Below, in pieces: positions 11,471-22,661 of a stretch of 64,000 nt of DNA. The notes under the pieces were generated by a model, which searched no databases, was not told the DNA's origin, and saw only the letters and a program-made list of their open reading frames with translations. Position 1 is the first letter of the stretch. Each line of letters begins with the position of its first letter. Both the position numbers and the translations under genes were made by a program. Source of the stretch: Saccharomycopsis phalli (taxonomy: Eukaryota > Ascomycota > Saccharomycetes > Ascoideales > Saccharomycopsidaceae); contig CP073215.1 in the NCBI GenBank assembly GCA_020342235.1, forward strand, positions 248,001 through 312,000. Direction: 5' to 3'.

Positions 11471-11633
11471 AAATAAATAAAGAAATGAACATCAAGTTTG
11501 TCATATTAACTTGTAATATCAGCTTATAATATCATCTTGCTATATCAACCTGTAACATCAACTTGTAAGATAATTGCAATACCACCGGGTAACTCTTCAT
11601 CACTACAACTCAAGACGGCCAAAGACACTCGAC

Positions 11634-14171
11634 ATGACTTTATTAGACGACGATCTACAAGACTATGCTGAGGATGACTATGATGAGGAAATCAGTGCTG
11701 AGGACGACGAGAAAATCGTGCAGTTGATTCCCCAAGTCAAAGCCCAGCTTAGCGAGTACACTGGATTTAATTATGACGACTTGTATAACGAAATCTGGGA
11801 AAGCTACATGAGTGTGCCTGATGCGGTGGCGCAAATGAAGAGTGAGTAGAGCGGGTGAGCTGGATTTATGCTAACAGACAGAGAAGTTTCGGAAAAAAGG
11901 TAAGTTTGTATTTCAAGACTCCAAGGTTGCTAACAAGAAGAGAAGGAGTCGAAATTGGCGGCATTGGCAAGAAGTAAGACGGTTGAGGGCGACAAGATTG
12001 GACTGGGGCACGTAGATGGGTTTGATAAAAAAGGATTTGGGAAAATTGGCGGACTTAGTGGGTTTGGAAGAAACAGAAACAGTGAAAAGAGCGGATTGAG
12101 CGGACTTGGAGGGAGCAGAAACAGTGAAAAGAGCGGATTGAGCGGACTTGGAAGGAATAGAACCAGCGAAAACAGTGGATTGAGTGGACTTGTAAGTAGG
12201 ATGAATGAAAAAAGCCGAGTGGATAATGCCAAGGAGAGAAATGGGCTTGGTAAAAGTGGTTCTGTTTTGGAAAAGCTGCCAATGAAAAAGCCCGAGTCCA
12301 AGTTGTCGAAATTGGCAGCCTTGAGAAGGGATAAACAGGGAAGCAAAGGGGACAAGAGAGAAGTGGAGAATAAGGAAGAAATGAACCAGCAAGAGCAAAC
12401 GAAAAAACCGCACGAGGAACAAACCCCAGGTTGTGAACCAGAAAAAAACCCAAAATGCAAACCAGAAAAAGCCCCAGATTGTGAACCAGAAAATCCCCAC
12501 TGCATATACACATTGCCACCAGAACTCGCGAAAATATTTGCCGTCCCTCAGAGCACCAGTCTCCTCAAGGATTCGCCAGATTCTTCGATATTCGCCCTCT
12601 CGATCCGTGCATCAGCCTTGGAGGAAAAGTTCAAAAACTACACGCTGTATTTGCAGGGCGTGTACTTTCCCTTGGAAACATGTATTAACGATACTATAGT
12701 GACAAAAGCAAACAAGGTAAAGCCCAACTTTGACAAGAAAAAGCCCGTGCCAAAGTCAGAGCCGGTGCAAAAACTCGCCAGCGAGGTTTCCGCATTGAAA
12801 ATCAAGCCCAAACTCAAGCCAGTGACCTTGTCGTCGACTCCAACACTCTCTTTTGCGGTTATAGGTCATGTGGACGCCGGCAAGTCGACGTTGATGGGCC
12901 TGTTTTTGAAGCAGTTGAACAAGGTCGACAAGGGCTTTCTTCATCGGTTGGAAGATGAGTCGGCCAAGATTGGCAAGAAGTCGTTTGCGCTTGCCTGGGT
13001 CATGGATCTGACTTCGGAAGAACGGGCCAGAGGTGTCACTGTGGACATTTGTACCACTTCTGTAAGCACCGAGCGGGCGAATTTCATCATCATTGACGCT
13101 CCAGGGCACAAGGACTATGTCCCGCGAATGATCTCTGGGGTTTCGCAGGCCGATTTGGGCTTGCTTATTATCGATGTGGCTGGGTTTGAGGCCGGATTCA
13201 GTTATGACGGGCAAACTAAGGAGCATGCGCTAATCACATACAGTTTGGGGGTCAGGCAGCTTGTCATTGTGATCAACAAGATGGACTTGGTAAAGTACGA
13301 CGAGAAGGCCTTTAACGACATCAAGACCCGGCTTCTGGAGTATCTTGTGCACGAAGTGGGGTACAAGCCTGAAGATTTGACATTTGTTCCCGTGTCGGGA
13401 ATCGAGGGCACAAATGTCGCAAAAAAGCCCACGGGCCTGCTTCTTTCTTGGTACACCAGCAAGACACTACTTGAGATTCTTGAATCACATGCCGTGGTGC
13501 CTCAAGAGCCTGCCAAAGAGCCGTTGTTGTTCCAGGTGTTTGACATCAATGATCAGTTCCACCAGCTGAGCCAGTTTTCGGTCACTGGGCGTGTCAATTC
13601 TGGACTTGTTCAACCAGGACAGACGGTGATTGTTTCTCCAGGCGGAATCCTGCTAGAAGTGGACTCGATCAAGTCGTTGGAAAGCACCAGCGGCAAGGAT
13701 ATCGAGCAGTACCAAGATCGAAGCTATGCTGCAAAATATGACAATAACGTGTCGCTCATGTTCAAGAACAAAAAAGTGAGGGACGAAATCAAAACCAACG
13801 TCGACTTGATCAAGCCAGGCGACTTGCTAGCAGACCGCAGCATTGTTCCATGTACAAAGTTCACAGCGTCGATCCAGCTCTATGATCTCCGGGGCCAGCC
13901 GCTTCTTCCTGGAACGAAGTTCATGCTCCATGCGGGTACCAACGAGGTGCCGGCGCAGATTTCCAAGTTTATTCTGGCCAATGGGAAGCGACGGGTGTTA
14001 CATTTGGGCTCGCACAAGCTGGCGGTGGTTGAGATTTCATTGATTGATGAGAGTTCCACCAACCCACGGCCGTTGCCGTTGTTGAAGTATGACGAGGATC
14101 CACGGTTGGGGACGGTGGTGCTTCGTAAGAATGGGCTTACCATTGGTTCTGGGCATGTGACTGGTGTGTGA
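11634..14171 (+). CDS. HBS1: Hbs1 ribosome-rescue GTPase, three exons with an 18-nt microexon
   Basis: Translational GTPase that works with Dom34 to free stalled ribosomes. Exon 1 (11634-11841) encodes the acidic N-terminal Hbs1 domain (WESYMSVPDAVAQMK). Exon 2 is inferred as 11882-11899 and exon 3 as 11938-14171, giving 819 residues. Both introns, of 40 and 38 nt, have GTGAGT/GTAAGT donors and GCTAAC branch sites beside the acceptor. The splice product reads QMKKKFRKKEEKESKLAAL. Skipping exon 2 also keeps frame. The GTPase domain starts near residue 385 with GHVDAGKST, then DAPGHKDYVPRMI and NKMD, followed by EF1A-like beta barrels. A long linker holds about three copies of an in-frame GLSGLGRNRNSEKS-type repeat, making the protein longer than the 611-residue S. 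cerevisiae form. Ski7 is the alternative, but the intact G motifs favour Hbs1. Confidence 0.95.
12050..12195 (+). repeat. in-frame minisatellite in the HBS1 linker
   Basis: About three copies of a 48-51 bp unit encoding variants of SGLGRNRNSEKSG between the N-terminal and GTPase domains. Because the unit is a multiple of three, the frame is kept. It probably lengthens a disordered linker. Confidence 0.8.
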
Positions 14172-14544
14172 GAGTGGTTAAACGGAGTGTATATAGTGTG
14201 TTTTGTGTATTTGAACAAGCTGTGTTGGTATTGTATGATTGAGCACTTTTTGCGTAGGCGTATTTGCAATGTATTTGAGTCTCGTTACCGAATTGTACTT
14301 ACCGTTGGAACAAGTCCAAAGGCGATGGAAATAATGTAGAGTATATTATGGCGCATTATAGTGTTACAGTGTGGTCTGAAAGTGTAGTATGGTGTAGTTT
14401 ACCATGTAGCAAATGCCTTGATTCATTCCATGTCAATACTACAACTTTACCTGGCCAGTACCTTTGGGCTCGAAAGGTCAACAAATTTACAAAGAAATTA
14501 CCATTGCTAATCAAGCACACCTCTTTTGAAATGACAAAGCTTAA

Positions 14545-14850
14545 AATGCAGGATTCTACTCGTCTGTGTTGGACAGGTGGTTTCCTTTTGCTACAGCATG
14601 TTTGGAGACAATCGTAGAATGTACTCTGGATCGGAGTGATTCAAGACACTTACGGCCTAGCAAAAACTCAATGCTCCTCGAGTGCTAGATCCATACATTT
14701 ACATCATCACTAGTGGAAAGTTTCACGTCTGTTGTAGAGTTTTCCCACTTACGTGGCCGTCCTTGGTCGTAGACGGCAGTATCAATCTCCTCTGGGAGCC
14801 TAGCATAGCTATAGCCTTGTAAAATATTATCATAACAATACTACTGTAAT
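14545..14850 (+). repeat. family B dispersed repeat copy
   Basis: Shares attctactcgtc, then a block with ccgtccttggtcgtagacgg, then gggagcctagcatagctata with copies near 18.0, 19.0, 54.3, 54.9, 58.9 and 59.7 kb. This copy ends in a degenerate AT-rich tail rather than a clean triplet repeat. Confidence 0.6.
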
Positions 14851-14884
14851 GAAGAAGATGAAAGGGTTACCTTGAATATTTATT

Positions 14885-15080
14885 TACCGTCTTGGTTCTT
14901 GGGAAATGGTCTAGCCAGGTCCATTTCCTACACAATAACACCGTCCTTCTCATGATCTCCTTGAAGCGTTGTTTTCTTTATTATTTTCTTTTCCAGATAT
15001 AAATAGTCAGGCTATTCAGAGAATAGTCAAGCGAATATATTTTAGCTATTTTACCAATTCGTATCCTAGTTACTATATTA
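14885..15080 (+). repeat. family C dispersed repeat copy
   Basis: Carries ggaaatggtctagccaggtc at one end and gtcaagcgaatatatttta, ttagctatttta and cctagttactatatt at the other. Both ends match other copies of family C. Confidence 0.6.
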
Positions 15081-15526
15081 CAACTACATATAAACATGCA
15101 TAGTATAGGACAGAGGACTGTCAGTCATAATGGCCGATGGTGAATAAGGGTTGTATTATGAAAGGATTTTTTAACCATTGTGAGTTTTAACCATTGTGAG
15201 TTTTAACATCACGAGTGTTGTAGTGTTTACCAGCAAGTGGAGTATATTGAATACCAAGTGTCTATGGATGATGATATGGTTATCAGCATGTCAATTTGCA
15301 TTGATGATTTAGCTTGGTAATGTAGTTTTTAGATGGTGATGGTTTTGGAAATGTCATGATTCAATGGATTCTGTAGTAATTCAATTCTATGCTACTCTGT
15401 TGGATGGTACCTAATGTTTCTGTATGAGTACATGTATCATGGGTCCATCAGTCACTTGCAAATCCACTTGAATCTGAAAGCCATATTTACAACAATATTT
15501 AATCCTATTATCCACAATTATCATAT

Positions 15527-15664
15527 CCTCTATTATTTATTATCCACAATTATCATATCCTCTATTATTTATTATCCACAATTATCATATCCACAATTAT
15601 CATATCCTCAATTATCATATCCTCAATTATCATATCCTCAATTATCATATCCTCAATTATCATC
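15527..15664. repeat. 15-bp minisatellite upstream of CCT4 (tcctcaattatcata)
   Basis: Five or so copies of a 15-bp unit, preceded by copies of a related longer form with tccacaattatcatatcc. It ends about 65 bp before the CCT4 ATG, so it lies in the promoter or leader. Confidence 0.85.
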
Positions 15665-15729
15665 CTTTCACGTCTCACTTACCCGGCCTGGAGAAAATAT
15701 TTATTTCCATGCCCAGTCGCCTCTTAAAC

Positions 15730-17316
15730 ATGGCCAAGGTAGAAAACCCGTCCAATGCGACGTTCAAGGACAAGGAAAAGCCACAGGAGGTGCGCAACAG
15801 CAACATTCTTGCTGCGAGAGCCGTGGCAGACGCAATCAAAACCTCACTTGGGCCCAAGGGCATGGACAAGATGATCAAGACCGGCAAGGGCGAGATTATC
15901 ATCTCCAACGACGGGCACACGATTCTCAAGCACATGGCAGTGTTGCATCCCGCGGCCAAGATGCTTGTGGACGTGTCGAAAGCTCAGGACGTGGAAGCTG
16001 GCGATGGTACGACGTCGGTGGCAGTGCTTACTGGGGCGTTGCTTGGTGCCGCTGAAAAGTTGCTCAAGAAGTCGATCCATCCGACGATAATCGCCGAGGC
16101 GTTCCAGCGGGCTGCGGCAAAGGCCGTGGAGATCTTGTTGGAGATGTCACAGAAGGTGTCGTTGACGGATCGCGAGCAATTGATCAAGGCTGCCAGCACA
16201 TCACTTTCGTCGAAGATTGTGTCACAGCACCTGGCTTTGTTGGCTCCGTTGGCAGTGGACTGTGTGTTGCGGATCTGCGACGAGAAGAGCTCGTCAGTAG
16301 ACCTCAACGACATCCGGATTGTCAAGAAGGTGGGTGGTACTATTGACGACACCCAGTTGGTGAACGGCATTGTGTTGAACCAGACGGTGGTAAAGGCCGC
16401 GGGCGGGCCGATCCGGGTGGAGAAGGCGCGGGTCGGGCTCATCCAGTTCCAGATTTCGCCGCCAAAGCCCGACATGGAGAACAACATTGTCATCAACGAT
16501 TACCGGCAGATGGACAAGATCTTGAAGGAGGAGCGGGCGTACCTCTTGAACATCTGCAAGAAGATCAAGAAGGCCAAGTGCAATGTGTTGTTGATCCAGA
16601 AGTCGATTCTCCGCGACGCGGTCAATGAGTTGGCACTCCACTTCTTGTCCCGGCTCAACATCTTGGTGGTCAAGGACATTGAGCGCGACGAGGTCGAGTT
16701 TATCTCCAAGTCGCTTGGCTGTAAGGTCATTGCCGACATCGACTCGTTCTCAGAGGACAAGTTGGGCCATGCCGACTTGATCGAGGAGCGCGAGTCCAAC
16801 GGCTCCAAGATCGTGCAAATCACCGGGGTTAAGAATTCCTACAAGCCCACAGTGTCGGTGGTGGTACGTGGCGCCAACAGCTTGATTTTGGACGAGACTG
16901 AGCGCTCGATTCACGACGCGTTGTGCGTGATCCGCTGTTTGGTGAAGCAGCGCGGCTTGATCCCCGGCGGCGGCGCTCCGGAGATTGAGGTCTCGCGGCA
17001 GTTGACCAAGATCTCGCGCGAAACCAGCGGCACCGAGTCTGTGTGCTTCAAGGAGTTTGCCGAGGCGTTGGAGATCATCCCAGTGATCTTGGCCGAAAAC
17101 GCTGGCTTGAACAGCATCAAGGTCGTCACCGAGTTGAAGAACAAGCACGAGAACGGCGAGAAGTACGCTGGGATTTCAGTGCGCCGTTCCGCCGCGACAA
17201 ACACCTTTGCCGAGAACGTGTTGCAGCCGGTGTTGGTCAACACCAGTGCAATCACCTTGGCCAGCGAGTGTGTCAAGAGCATTTTGAGAATCGACGACAT
17301 TACGTTTGCCAGATAG
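15730..17316 (+). CDS. CCT4: TRiC/CCT chaperonin subunit delta
   Basis: A group II chaperonin subunit, 528 residues, essential for folding actin, tubulin and other cytosolic proteins in the eight-subunit TRiC ring. It matches Cct4 from end to end: the N-terminal [16 protein letters not shown] segment, [12 protein letters not shown], the ATPase motif GDGTTS, the apical [18 protein letters not shown] region, GGGAPEIE and the C-terminal [13 protein letters not shown] chose the ATG at 15730 ([12 protein letters not shown]) because the yeast protein begins similarly. An in-frame ATG at 15709 would add seven residues. Codon use is strongly biased to TTG for Leu and AAG for Lys, as expected of a highly expressed gene. 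No intron is seen. Confidence 0.97.
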   Translation: MAKVENPSNATFKDKEKPQEVRNSNILAARAVADAIKTSLGPKGMDKMIKTGKGEIIISNDGHTILKHMAVLHPAAKMLVDVSKAQDVEAGDGTTSVAVLTGALLGAAEKLLKKSIHPTIIAEAFQRAAAKAVEILLEMSQKVSLTDREQLIKAASTSLSSKIVSQHLALLAPLAVDCVLRICDEKSSSVDLNDIRIVKKVGGTIDDTQLVNGIVLNQTVVKAAGGPIRVEKARVGLIQFQISPPKPDMENNIVINDYRQMDKILKEERAYLLNICKKIKKAKCNVLLIQKSILRDAVNELALHFLSRLNILVVKDIERDEVEFISKSLGCKVIADIDSFSEDKLGHADLIEERESNGSKIVQITGVKNSYKPTVSVVVRGANSLILDETERSIHDALCVIRCLVKQRGLIPGGGAPEIEVSRQLTKISRETSGTESVCFKEFAEALEIIPVILAENAGLNSIKVVTELKNKHENGEKYAGISVRRSAATNTFAENVLQPVLVNTSAITLASECVKSILRIDDITFAR

Positions 17317-17439
17317 TGTGCTGTCCGTTGAATTCGATGTACAGGTTCAGTGTAGTGTATAGATTGAGTTTCAATGTATTGAGTTCATTGGTAGTAATGG
17401 TGTATTGGATGTGTGTATTGAGTGTCGTATATAGGGATT

Positions 17440-17632
17440 AAGTATTGACAGGGACATGTATAAGGATCAAGTATACGAGTGTCGATTAACTATTGGCAAG
17501 AGTCATATAAAGATCAACTATTGGCAGGAATCATATAAAGATCAAGTATTGACAAGCGAAATGTATAAAAATCAACTATTGACAAGCGAAACGTATAAAA
17601 ATCAACTATTGACAAGCGACACTTGTAAATAA
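17440..17632. repeat. about 30-bp minisatellite (attgacaagcgaaacgtata core)
   Basis: Five to six imperfect copies of a unit near 29-31 bp, just downstream of CCT4. Noncoding. Confidence 0.8.
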
Positions 17633-17764
17633 GATTCGTGTGTGGCTCAGCGTCATTGTAAAATCGAATAAATGTATGCTTGTATTGAGATTATCAGATT
17701 CGTGTTCCGTGTCATTGCCTGTTGTAAACTCATTCTACTTGGTATTTTCCCTGCATAGTAGTAC

Positions 17765-17875
17765 TGGCGTAGCTAAGTATATTTATTTTTGAGCTACATT
17801 GTCTCCAGAAACATGGTGATTCGACATGTATATTTTCACTCAGGTACATCAGGCACCATTCTGTGAAACCCTAAA
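17765..17875 (-). repeat. family A dispersed repeat fragment
   Basis: Matches family A over ttgtctccagaaacatggtg, the attcgaca and tattttcactcag blocks and catcaggcaccatt. A ctacacta microsatellite (17882-17942) follows directly. Confidence 0.6.
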
Positions 17876-17959
17876 TAACTCTACACTACTACTACACTAC
17901 ACTATACTACACTACACTAAACTACACTACACTACTACACTATCAATTGCAAATTGGCC

Positions 17960-18120
17960 AAAAATATTTATATACAGCTATACTAGGCTCCCAGAGGAGA
18001 TTTATACTTTGCCGTCTACGACCAAGGACGGCCATGTAAGTGGGAAAACTCTACAACAGACGTGAAACTTTCCACTAGTGACGGCATAAATGTAGAGGAT
18101 CTGGCACCCAAGGAGCATTA
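17960..18120 (-). repeat. family B dispersed repeat copy
   Basis: Reverse complement of the 14.7-kb copy. Shares tatactaggctcccagagga, cgtctacgaccaaggacgg and gaaactttccactagtga over about 150 bp. Confidence 0.7.
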
Positions 18121-18964
18121 GTAATTTCTTCGTATATCTATTCTTAGGGTCAAAGGGTCAAGCGTACTGGTATGGTAAAGTCGTGGAGGTGGATGGCTCG
18201 GCATCTAGCATCTATTCCATGATGGGCTAGCCTCTGCGTTGAATAAAGTCTTTGTTTTATGTGAAACACAAATTAGCCAATTCCAAACAAATACAAAAGG
18301 CAAAAAATCCTCCAAAACCTTTGCAAATCACCCCTACAATTCTACTCGTCAGTGCTCAATTGGTAGATTCCTTCTTATTGCACCATGGCACTACACAACA
18401 TCTGCAGACGTCATCTTTCCCTGAGACTCTAGTATAACTACCGCTTGAATAAACGTCACCTCCCTACCCAAACGTAAATCATGGTCATTAAAACCAACTA
18501 TATAATGGCAAAACTAGTCGAGACCAAAGATTACACACTACAAAACCTACGAGAAACGCATCCACAAGGTTTCAACAGTCTGCCACTCTGAAATACTAGC
18601 TGATCATAATTGCAACCCTGATTAGTCAACTACTTGAGAAAATCTTAGTATCAAGTACCCTCAAGGCCCAATTCCAACCCTAGTATAGAAGTAAATAGAC
18701 ATATTATTATACAATCCCAACTTGTGACTTCAACTTACCCATTACAAATTCACCTCCAACAATCTTCCACAACCTATTCTTACGTTTGGAGTATTACAAA
18801 TGCAGAAAACAATAGAAAGGCTTGATCTGAATCCAAGTCCGCCGCCTCCTTTTACACACAAGCAGTTTACTCTGTATCAGATTCTCCAGCAAGGTAAAAG
18901 CTCATTGCCTTCCAATACTCATTACTTAGATATTCATAAGCACCAGTCGAAAGTAATCTGTCGC

Positions 18965-19075
18965 AGAGATTCTTTCGACGACTACATATCCGCCCTTAGT
19001 CGTAGACGACAAAGTATAAATCTCCTCTGGGAGCCTAGTATAGCTATAGTCTTGTAAAATATTATGATTCTCCAG
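18965..19075 (+). repeat. family B dispersed repeat 3' part
   Basis: Contains cttagtcgtagacgacaaag and ctcctctgggagcctagtat followed by agctatagtcttgtaaaat. The read-through frame RRRQSINLLWEPSIA resembles frames in other B copies. Confidence 0.65.
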
Positions 19076-19299
19076 CAGATGGCAAGATTCAACGGTCAAA
19101 CTTGATCAAGAGCACCAGGCTTCTTGCACAGCAGTAACTACTGAAAATTAACAGAATTGCTCAAATTGATAATCCTAGACGGCCATTTGAGCTGATTCTT
19201 CAACAGCTACCTCAGGATGTTGCTGGTCAAAAATACTAGTCAAACCTACAGAAACCATAACTAAATCCAAAAACAAATAATAATGTTATAACACCTTCG

Positions 19300-19345
19300 A
19301 AGCCTAGTATAGAAATAGAAGTAAATAAACATTATTATACCTCCA
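19300..19345 (+). repeat. family B 3' tail fragment
   Basis: gcctagtatagaaatagaag followed by taaataaacattattatac, the shared family B 3' end. A similar tail lies at 18650-18712. Confidence 0.55.
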
Positions 19346-19446
19346 TCTTGTATAGCCATAACATATACCTCCATCCTGCAAACCAGGGTCCTTCCCCGGG
19401 TAACCGCTTACTAACTGCTTACCGAAAAGTTTCGCTTCTTCACCTC

Positions 19447-20133
19447 ATGCTACCACTAGCTGGATTTGGTCGAATCCGACTCCAATGGAGTCCAATACGG
19501 CAGCTTGCCACCAGGGGCACGCCGCGCGTGTTTCCAAAGCCAATTTTGCACGAAAACATATATACTCTCCCCAACTTCCTCACCATGACTCGGCTCGTGT
19601 GTGCGCCAGCAGTAGGGTATTTTGCGTGCAAAAACCAGATCCCAGTGGCCTCGGGCTTGTTTATATACTCGTGTATCACCGACTTTGTCGACGGGTACCT
19701 TGCTCGGAGACTCAATGCCAAGACAATCGTGGGGTCCATCATCGACCCCATGGCAGATAAATTGCTCATGATAATCACCACCGCATCGCTCACGTATATA
19801 GACCAATTCCCCCTCTATTTGGCCTGTCTAATTCTTGGCAAGGACGTGCTCATGGGGCTTTCTGCGGTGTACATCCGCTACCGCACGCTTCCTCTGCCAA
19901 AGACGTTTTCTCGATACTGGGACTTTAGCATTCCCTCGGTCAAGGTGGTGCCAACCACAATCTCAAAGTGGAACACAGGGTTCCAGATGGTGTACATAGC
20001 AATGGCGATTTTGCAGCCTGTGGTTCCAATCCAGTTGGTCGGCATGGACTATTTTGGGTACTTTGTAGGCGGGACAACAGTGCTAGCAGGAGGGTCGTAC
20101 TTGGTGAGTAAGGATGCAGTGAAGAGGGTATGA
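19447..20133 (+). CDS. CRD1: mitochondrial cardiolipin synthase
   Basis: A 228-residue CDP-alcohol phosphatidyltransferase that joins phosphatidylglycerol to CDP-diacylglycerol to make cardiolipin in the inner mitochondrial membrane. The signature is complete: DFVDGYLARRL, then GSIIDPMADKL, giving DxxDGxxAR, eight residues, G, three, D, three, D. HIYTLPNFLTMTRLVCAP before it is typical of the family. The N-terminus (MLPLAGFGRIRLQWSPIRQ) is Arg-rich, fitting a mitochondrial presequence. Hydrophobic segments flank the motif. The frame is open further upstream to a TTG, and the first ATG is at 19447. It is somewhat shorter than the 283-residue S. cerevisiae enzyme. A phosphatidylglycerophosphate synthase of the same family is less likely. 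Confidence 0.92.
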   Translation: MLPLAGFGRIRLQWSPIRQLATRGTPRVFPKPILHENIYTLPNFLTMTRLVCAPAVGYFACKNQIPVASGLFIYSCITDFVDGYLARRLNAKTIVGSIIDPMADKLLMIITTASLTYIDQFPLYLACLILGKDVLMGLSAVYIRYRTLPLPKTFSRYWDFSIPSVKVVPTTISKWNTGFQMVYIAMAILQPVVPIQLVGMDYFGYFVGGTTVLAGGSYLVSKDAVKRV

Positions 20134-21134
20134 GTGGTATTTAGTTGATGGAATGAACACGTCTCCCTGGATGCATATGTAGACCATGTGTAGGGTGAAA
20201 CTTGGGGATCTAGATCAAGTATCTCAGTCAAGTATTTTAGTAAGCAGAATCTCGATACTTGGTCTTCTGAAATTGCCAAATGTTTTATAGCATGGTGAGC
20301 TCTTTTCCAATGGTGTAATTTATTACGCGGATTTTTGGCAGTGATAATTTCAGTGGAAATTGGAATATTCTAGGAAACCAAACTAACAACCGTATGGTTT
20401 GAGGCCTGAATTTATACATTTTGTGCTTGTTTAGTGACAATATTTGCAAATTTCCTGGCTAGTATTGCAACTGGGCGATATTATAAACACAATATTCTCA
20501 GAGTTTGTACATGATTGCACATAAGATGAACAAGTCATGTCATTGGTAATAAAAAATTTCCTATAAAAACATTGGAGATCCATTTCAAGTAAATCAACTG
20601 CACCAACCACGTATCATATCTCAATAAGTCAGGTATCGAAATCACACAAGTTTTGATCATCACAAGACACACGGATTACTTGGCTGTATTACTAAACCAA
20701 AAAATAGCAATGACACTTTGATGAATTAGATAATTTATCATAATTGCAACATCTCATGTAGACATCCAGCCAATGGTAGATGGCCCTTGGGATCTAAACA
20801 GAGCTACCAACCAACACCAACTAATCATGCCCATGGGGCTAATTTCATAAGAAAAAGGCAACTCGGCTACTTTGAGACAAGAGGGGATAAATTACAATAT
20901 ATTGCAAAACCCCAATTCATTTTCCAAACCACAGCTATCATTTGCTTTGGACTTGTGTCTATTTTGTCATGCATGTTGGCACTCCGCTTTTGGTCATTAC
21001 AAGATAAAATCACCGTTTATTACACACTATTTACCTCAATCGAACCACACACTCACCACACATTCACCATCCGCTCGTCACACACTCGTCACATATCACA
21101 ACACTTTCTGTCATAATACTACGTCACTTTGTGA
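20134..21134. other. intergenic region between CRD1 and PCD1
   Basis: AT-rich. A tataaaaa at about 20571 and cacacactcaccacac-type C/A-rich stretches near 21045-21100 precede PCD1. No gene or repeat copy is recognised. Confidence 0.6.
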
Positions 21135-22088
21135 ATGACTTCCGAACTCTCTTTTGTACCAAACATCCGGGCATACCACCCAATCTACTACAACCAGAAC
21201 CCTCACACTTCGGTGTGGCACAAACTTCCCGTTTCCAGACGCTCAGCGGTACTTGTGCTTCTTTTTCTTGGGAAATACGGCGAGTTGCGAGTGATTCTAA
21301 CCAAGAGGTCGCGTGGCTTGAGAAACTTCTCCGGCCATATTTCCTTCCCCGGAGGAAAGGCCGACACCGGTCTCGAGTCAGAATGGGATACTGCCACCAG
21401 AGAAGCTGAGGAGGAAATTGGATTGGGCGGCGCACAGCTCGAAGCTGAGAAGCTCCGAATCGAAAAATTGACAGTAATGCCGAGCTATTTGGCGAGAACG
21501 TTGTTGGCAGTTCGTCCATGTGTGGGAATCCTACGCGGACAGGATCACAATGTCTTGGACAAGAAGCTAAAACTATTGCTCAACCCAGGCGAAAGCTCTA
21601 GTGTGTTCTCTGTGCCGCTCCGTGATTTCTTTGACAGCAGGATCAAGGACCCAATCACCAGACCAAAAGAGGTGTTGGAAAAGCGGTCAGTGGCCACATC
21701 CTGGTCAGATATCAGGTGGTACTATCGGCAATATATCTTTCCTGTGAGTAACAGTGAACATGAGGCCCGTTGGTTGGATGATATTGCTGATTTATCCGAG
21801 GAAGAGGGTGAGCCTGTACGGAACGTGTGGGGCCTTACTGCTAATATTCTTCATGATCTTGCTCAAATTGTATATAAGGGCCAGGGATTTTGGAAAGACA
21901 GGTTCAATATTGGTGAAGAGGAATTGATTTATGCGTTGTCCAAGGGTGGTTTGGCAATGAAGGATGGCAGGAATGACAATGAGGTGAAGTTGATTAACGG
22001 AGAAAAAGGACTGACATTTTTTGATTTGATCCAGAAGGATGATATTGAAACGTTGCGGGGGATATACAATGGCAAGTCAAAGATATAA
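21135..22088 (+). CDS. PCD1: peroxisomal-type Nudix CoA diphosphatase
   Basis: A 317-residue Nudix hydrolase of the Pcd1/NUDT7 type, which cleaves CoA or oxidised CoA to phosphopantetheine and adenosine diphosphate in peroxisomes. The Nudix box is present as FPGGKAD followed by TREAEEEIGL (residues about 70-98). It is preceded by the family segment LTKRSRGLRNFSGHISFPGG (residues about 56-75), and VWGLTANILHDLA near residue 230 is typical of Pcd1. The last three residues are SKI, resembling a weak type 1 peroxisomal signal. Length is close to the 340 residues of the S. cerevisiae protein. The first ATG is used, and no intron signals interrupt it. Confidence 0.88.
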   Translation: MTSELSFVPNIRAYHPIYYNQNPHTSVWHKLPVSRRSAVLVLLFLGKYGELRVILTKRSRGLRNFSGHISFPGGKADTGLESEWDTATREAEEEIGLGGAQLEAEKLRIEKLTVMPSYLARTLLAVRPCVGILRGQDHNVLDKKLKLLLNPGESSSVFSVPLRDFFDSRIKDPITRPKEVLEKRSVATSWSDIRWYYRQYIFPVSNSEHEARWLDDIADLSEEEGEPVRNVWGLTANILHDLAQIVYKGQGFWKDRFNIGEEELIYALSKGGLAMKDGRNDNEVKLINGEKGLTFFDLIQKDDIETLRGIYNGKSKI

Positions 22089-22661
22089 GTTAGGAGACAC
22101 GTCGTGGATGGTTATTGCAAATATCAGTGCTTTGCCGAGTGTATCTGAATATTTGAGCATGGTCATGGCTGTTGGTCCATGGTATGGAATTTGAAATTGA
22201 AGGAGTCTTGCAGATAGTCTAAACGTTGCCCAGTTCAAATCATCAAATCTTCAAAGTATTACGAGCCATGAATGGGTAAAGATTTAAATATTCGTATTAA
22301 ATCTACTGCATAATCTGAAAATTGTGATAAAATGGCCGCAAGATATTGCTAAAAACATTCAGATTATTTTCCAGGATGATTTGCTGTCCTTTGTAAGATT
22401 GACTGTATTGATTCCAAAATTACATTGTCTAATAGTAATTAGAATACAAGTTGGTAGAATAACTAAATATATTCGCTTGAAGTCTGACTACTTGGAGATT
22501 GGTTTTCTGTAGGAAAAATGGAACTTGCTAGACCATTGCCCTTGAGACAAGAGATGGCCAGAAAGAAAAGAAGGATTTCCGAGTAGGACAACCAATTGAG
22601 TCAAGATTTGAAAATTCTACATGTTATCGAACACTGCCAAATAAACAGAAGCAAAAATAAT
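22089..22661. other. intergenic region with a family C copy
   Basis: PCD1 3' flank followed by a minus-strand family C copy (22440-22640). The run of five A at 22653-22657 is the T-run terminator of the tRNA on the minus strand. Confidence 0.6.
22440..22640 (-). repeat. family C dispersed repeat copy
   Basis: In reverse complement it reads gggcaatggtctagcaagtt, then tcaagcgaatatatttagtt and ccaacttgtattctaattac. Matches the 14.9-kb copy at both ends. Confidence 0.6.

Larger units (their letters stand above)
6755..11633. other. 4.9-kb gene-poor region
   Basis: Between AXL1 and HBS1 nothing is a secure gene. It holds a doubtful spliced gene on the minus strand (6829-7514), a degenerate array at 8735-8905, a fragment related to a frame at 51.7 kb (10164-10352), an 18-bp minisatellite (11221-11296) and family C copies (11090-11470). 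The remainder is AT-rich DNA with no recognised content. Confidence 0.6.
14172..15729. other. intergenic region between HBS1 and CCT4
   Basis: Contains a family B copy (14545-14850), a family C copy (14885-15080) and a short tandem array (15527-15664). No gene is seen. Confidence 0.65.
17317..19446. other. repeat-rich intergenic region between CCT4 and CRD1
   Basis: Holds a 30-bp minisatellite, a ctaca tract, a family A fragment and four family B fragments (17960-18120 reversed, 18650-18712, 18965-19075, 19300-19345). A TTACTAAC lies at about 19408, before CRD1, and could be a branch point of a leader intron, but no donor is evident. No gene is seen. Confidence 0.6.

Noticed and set aside
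19400-19446. Leader intron in CRD1 marked by TTACTAAC
   Set aside because: A branch-like site and nearby AG are present, but no convincing donor or upstream coding exon was found.
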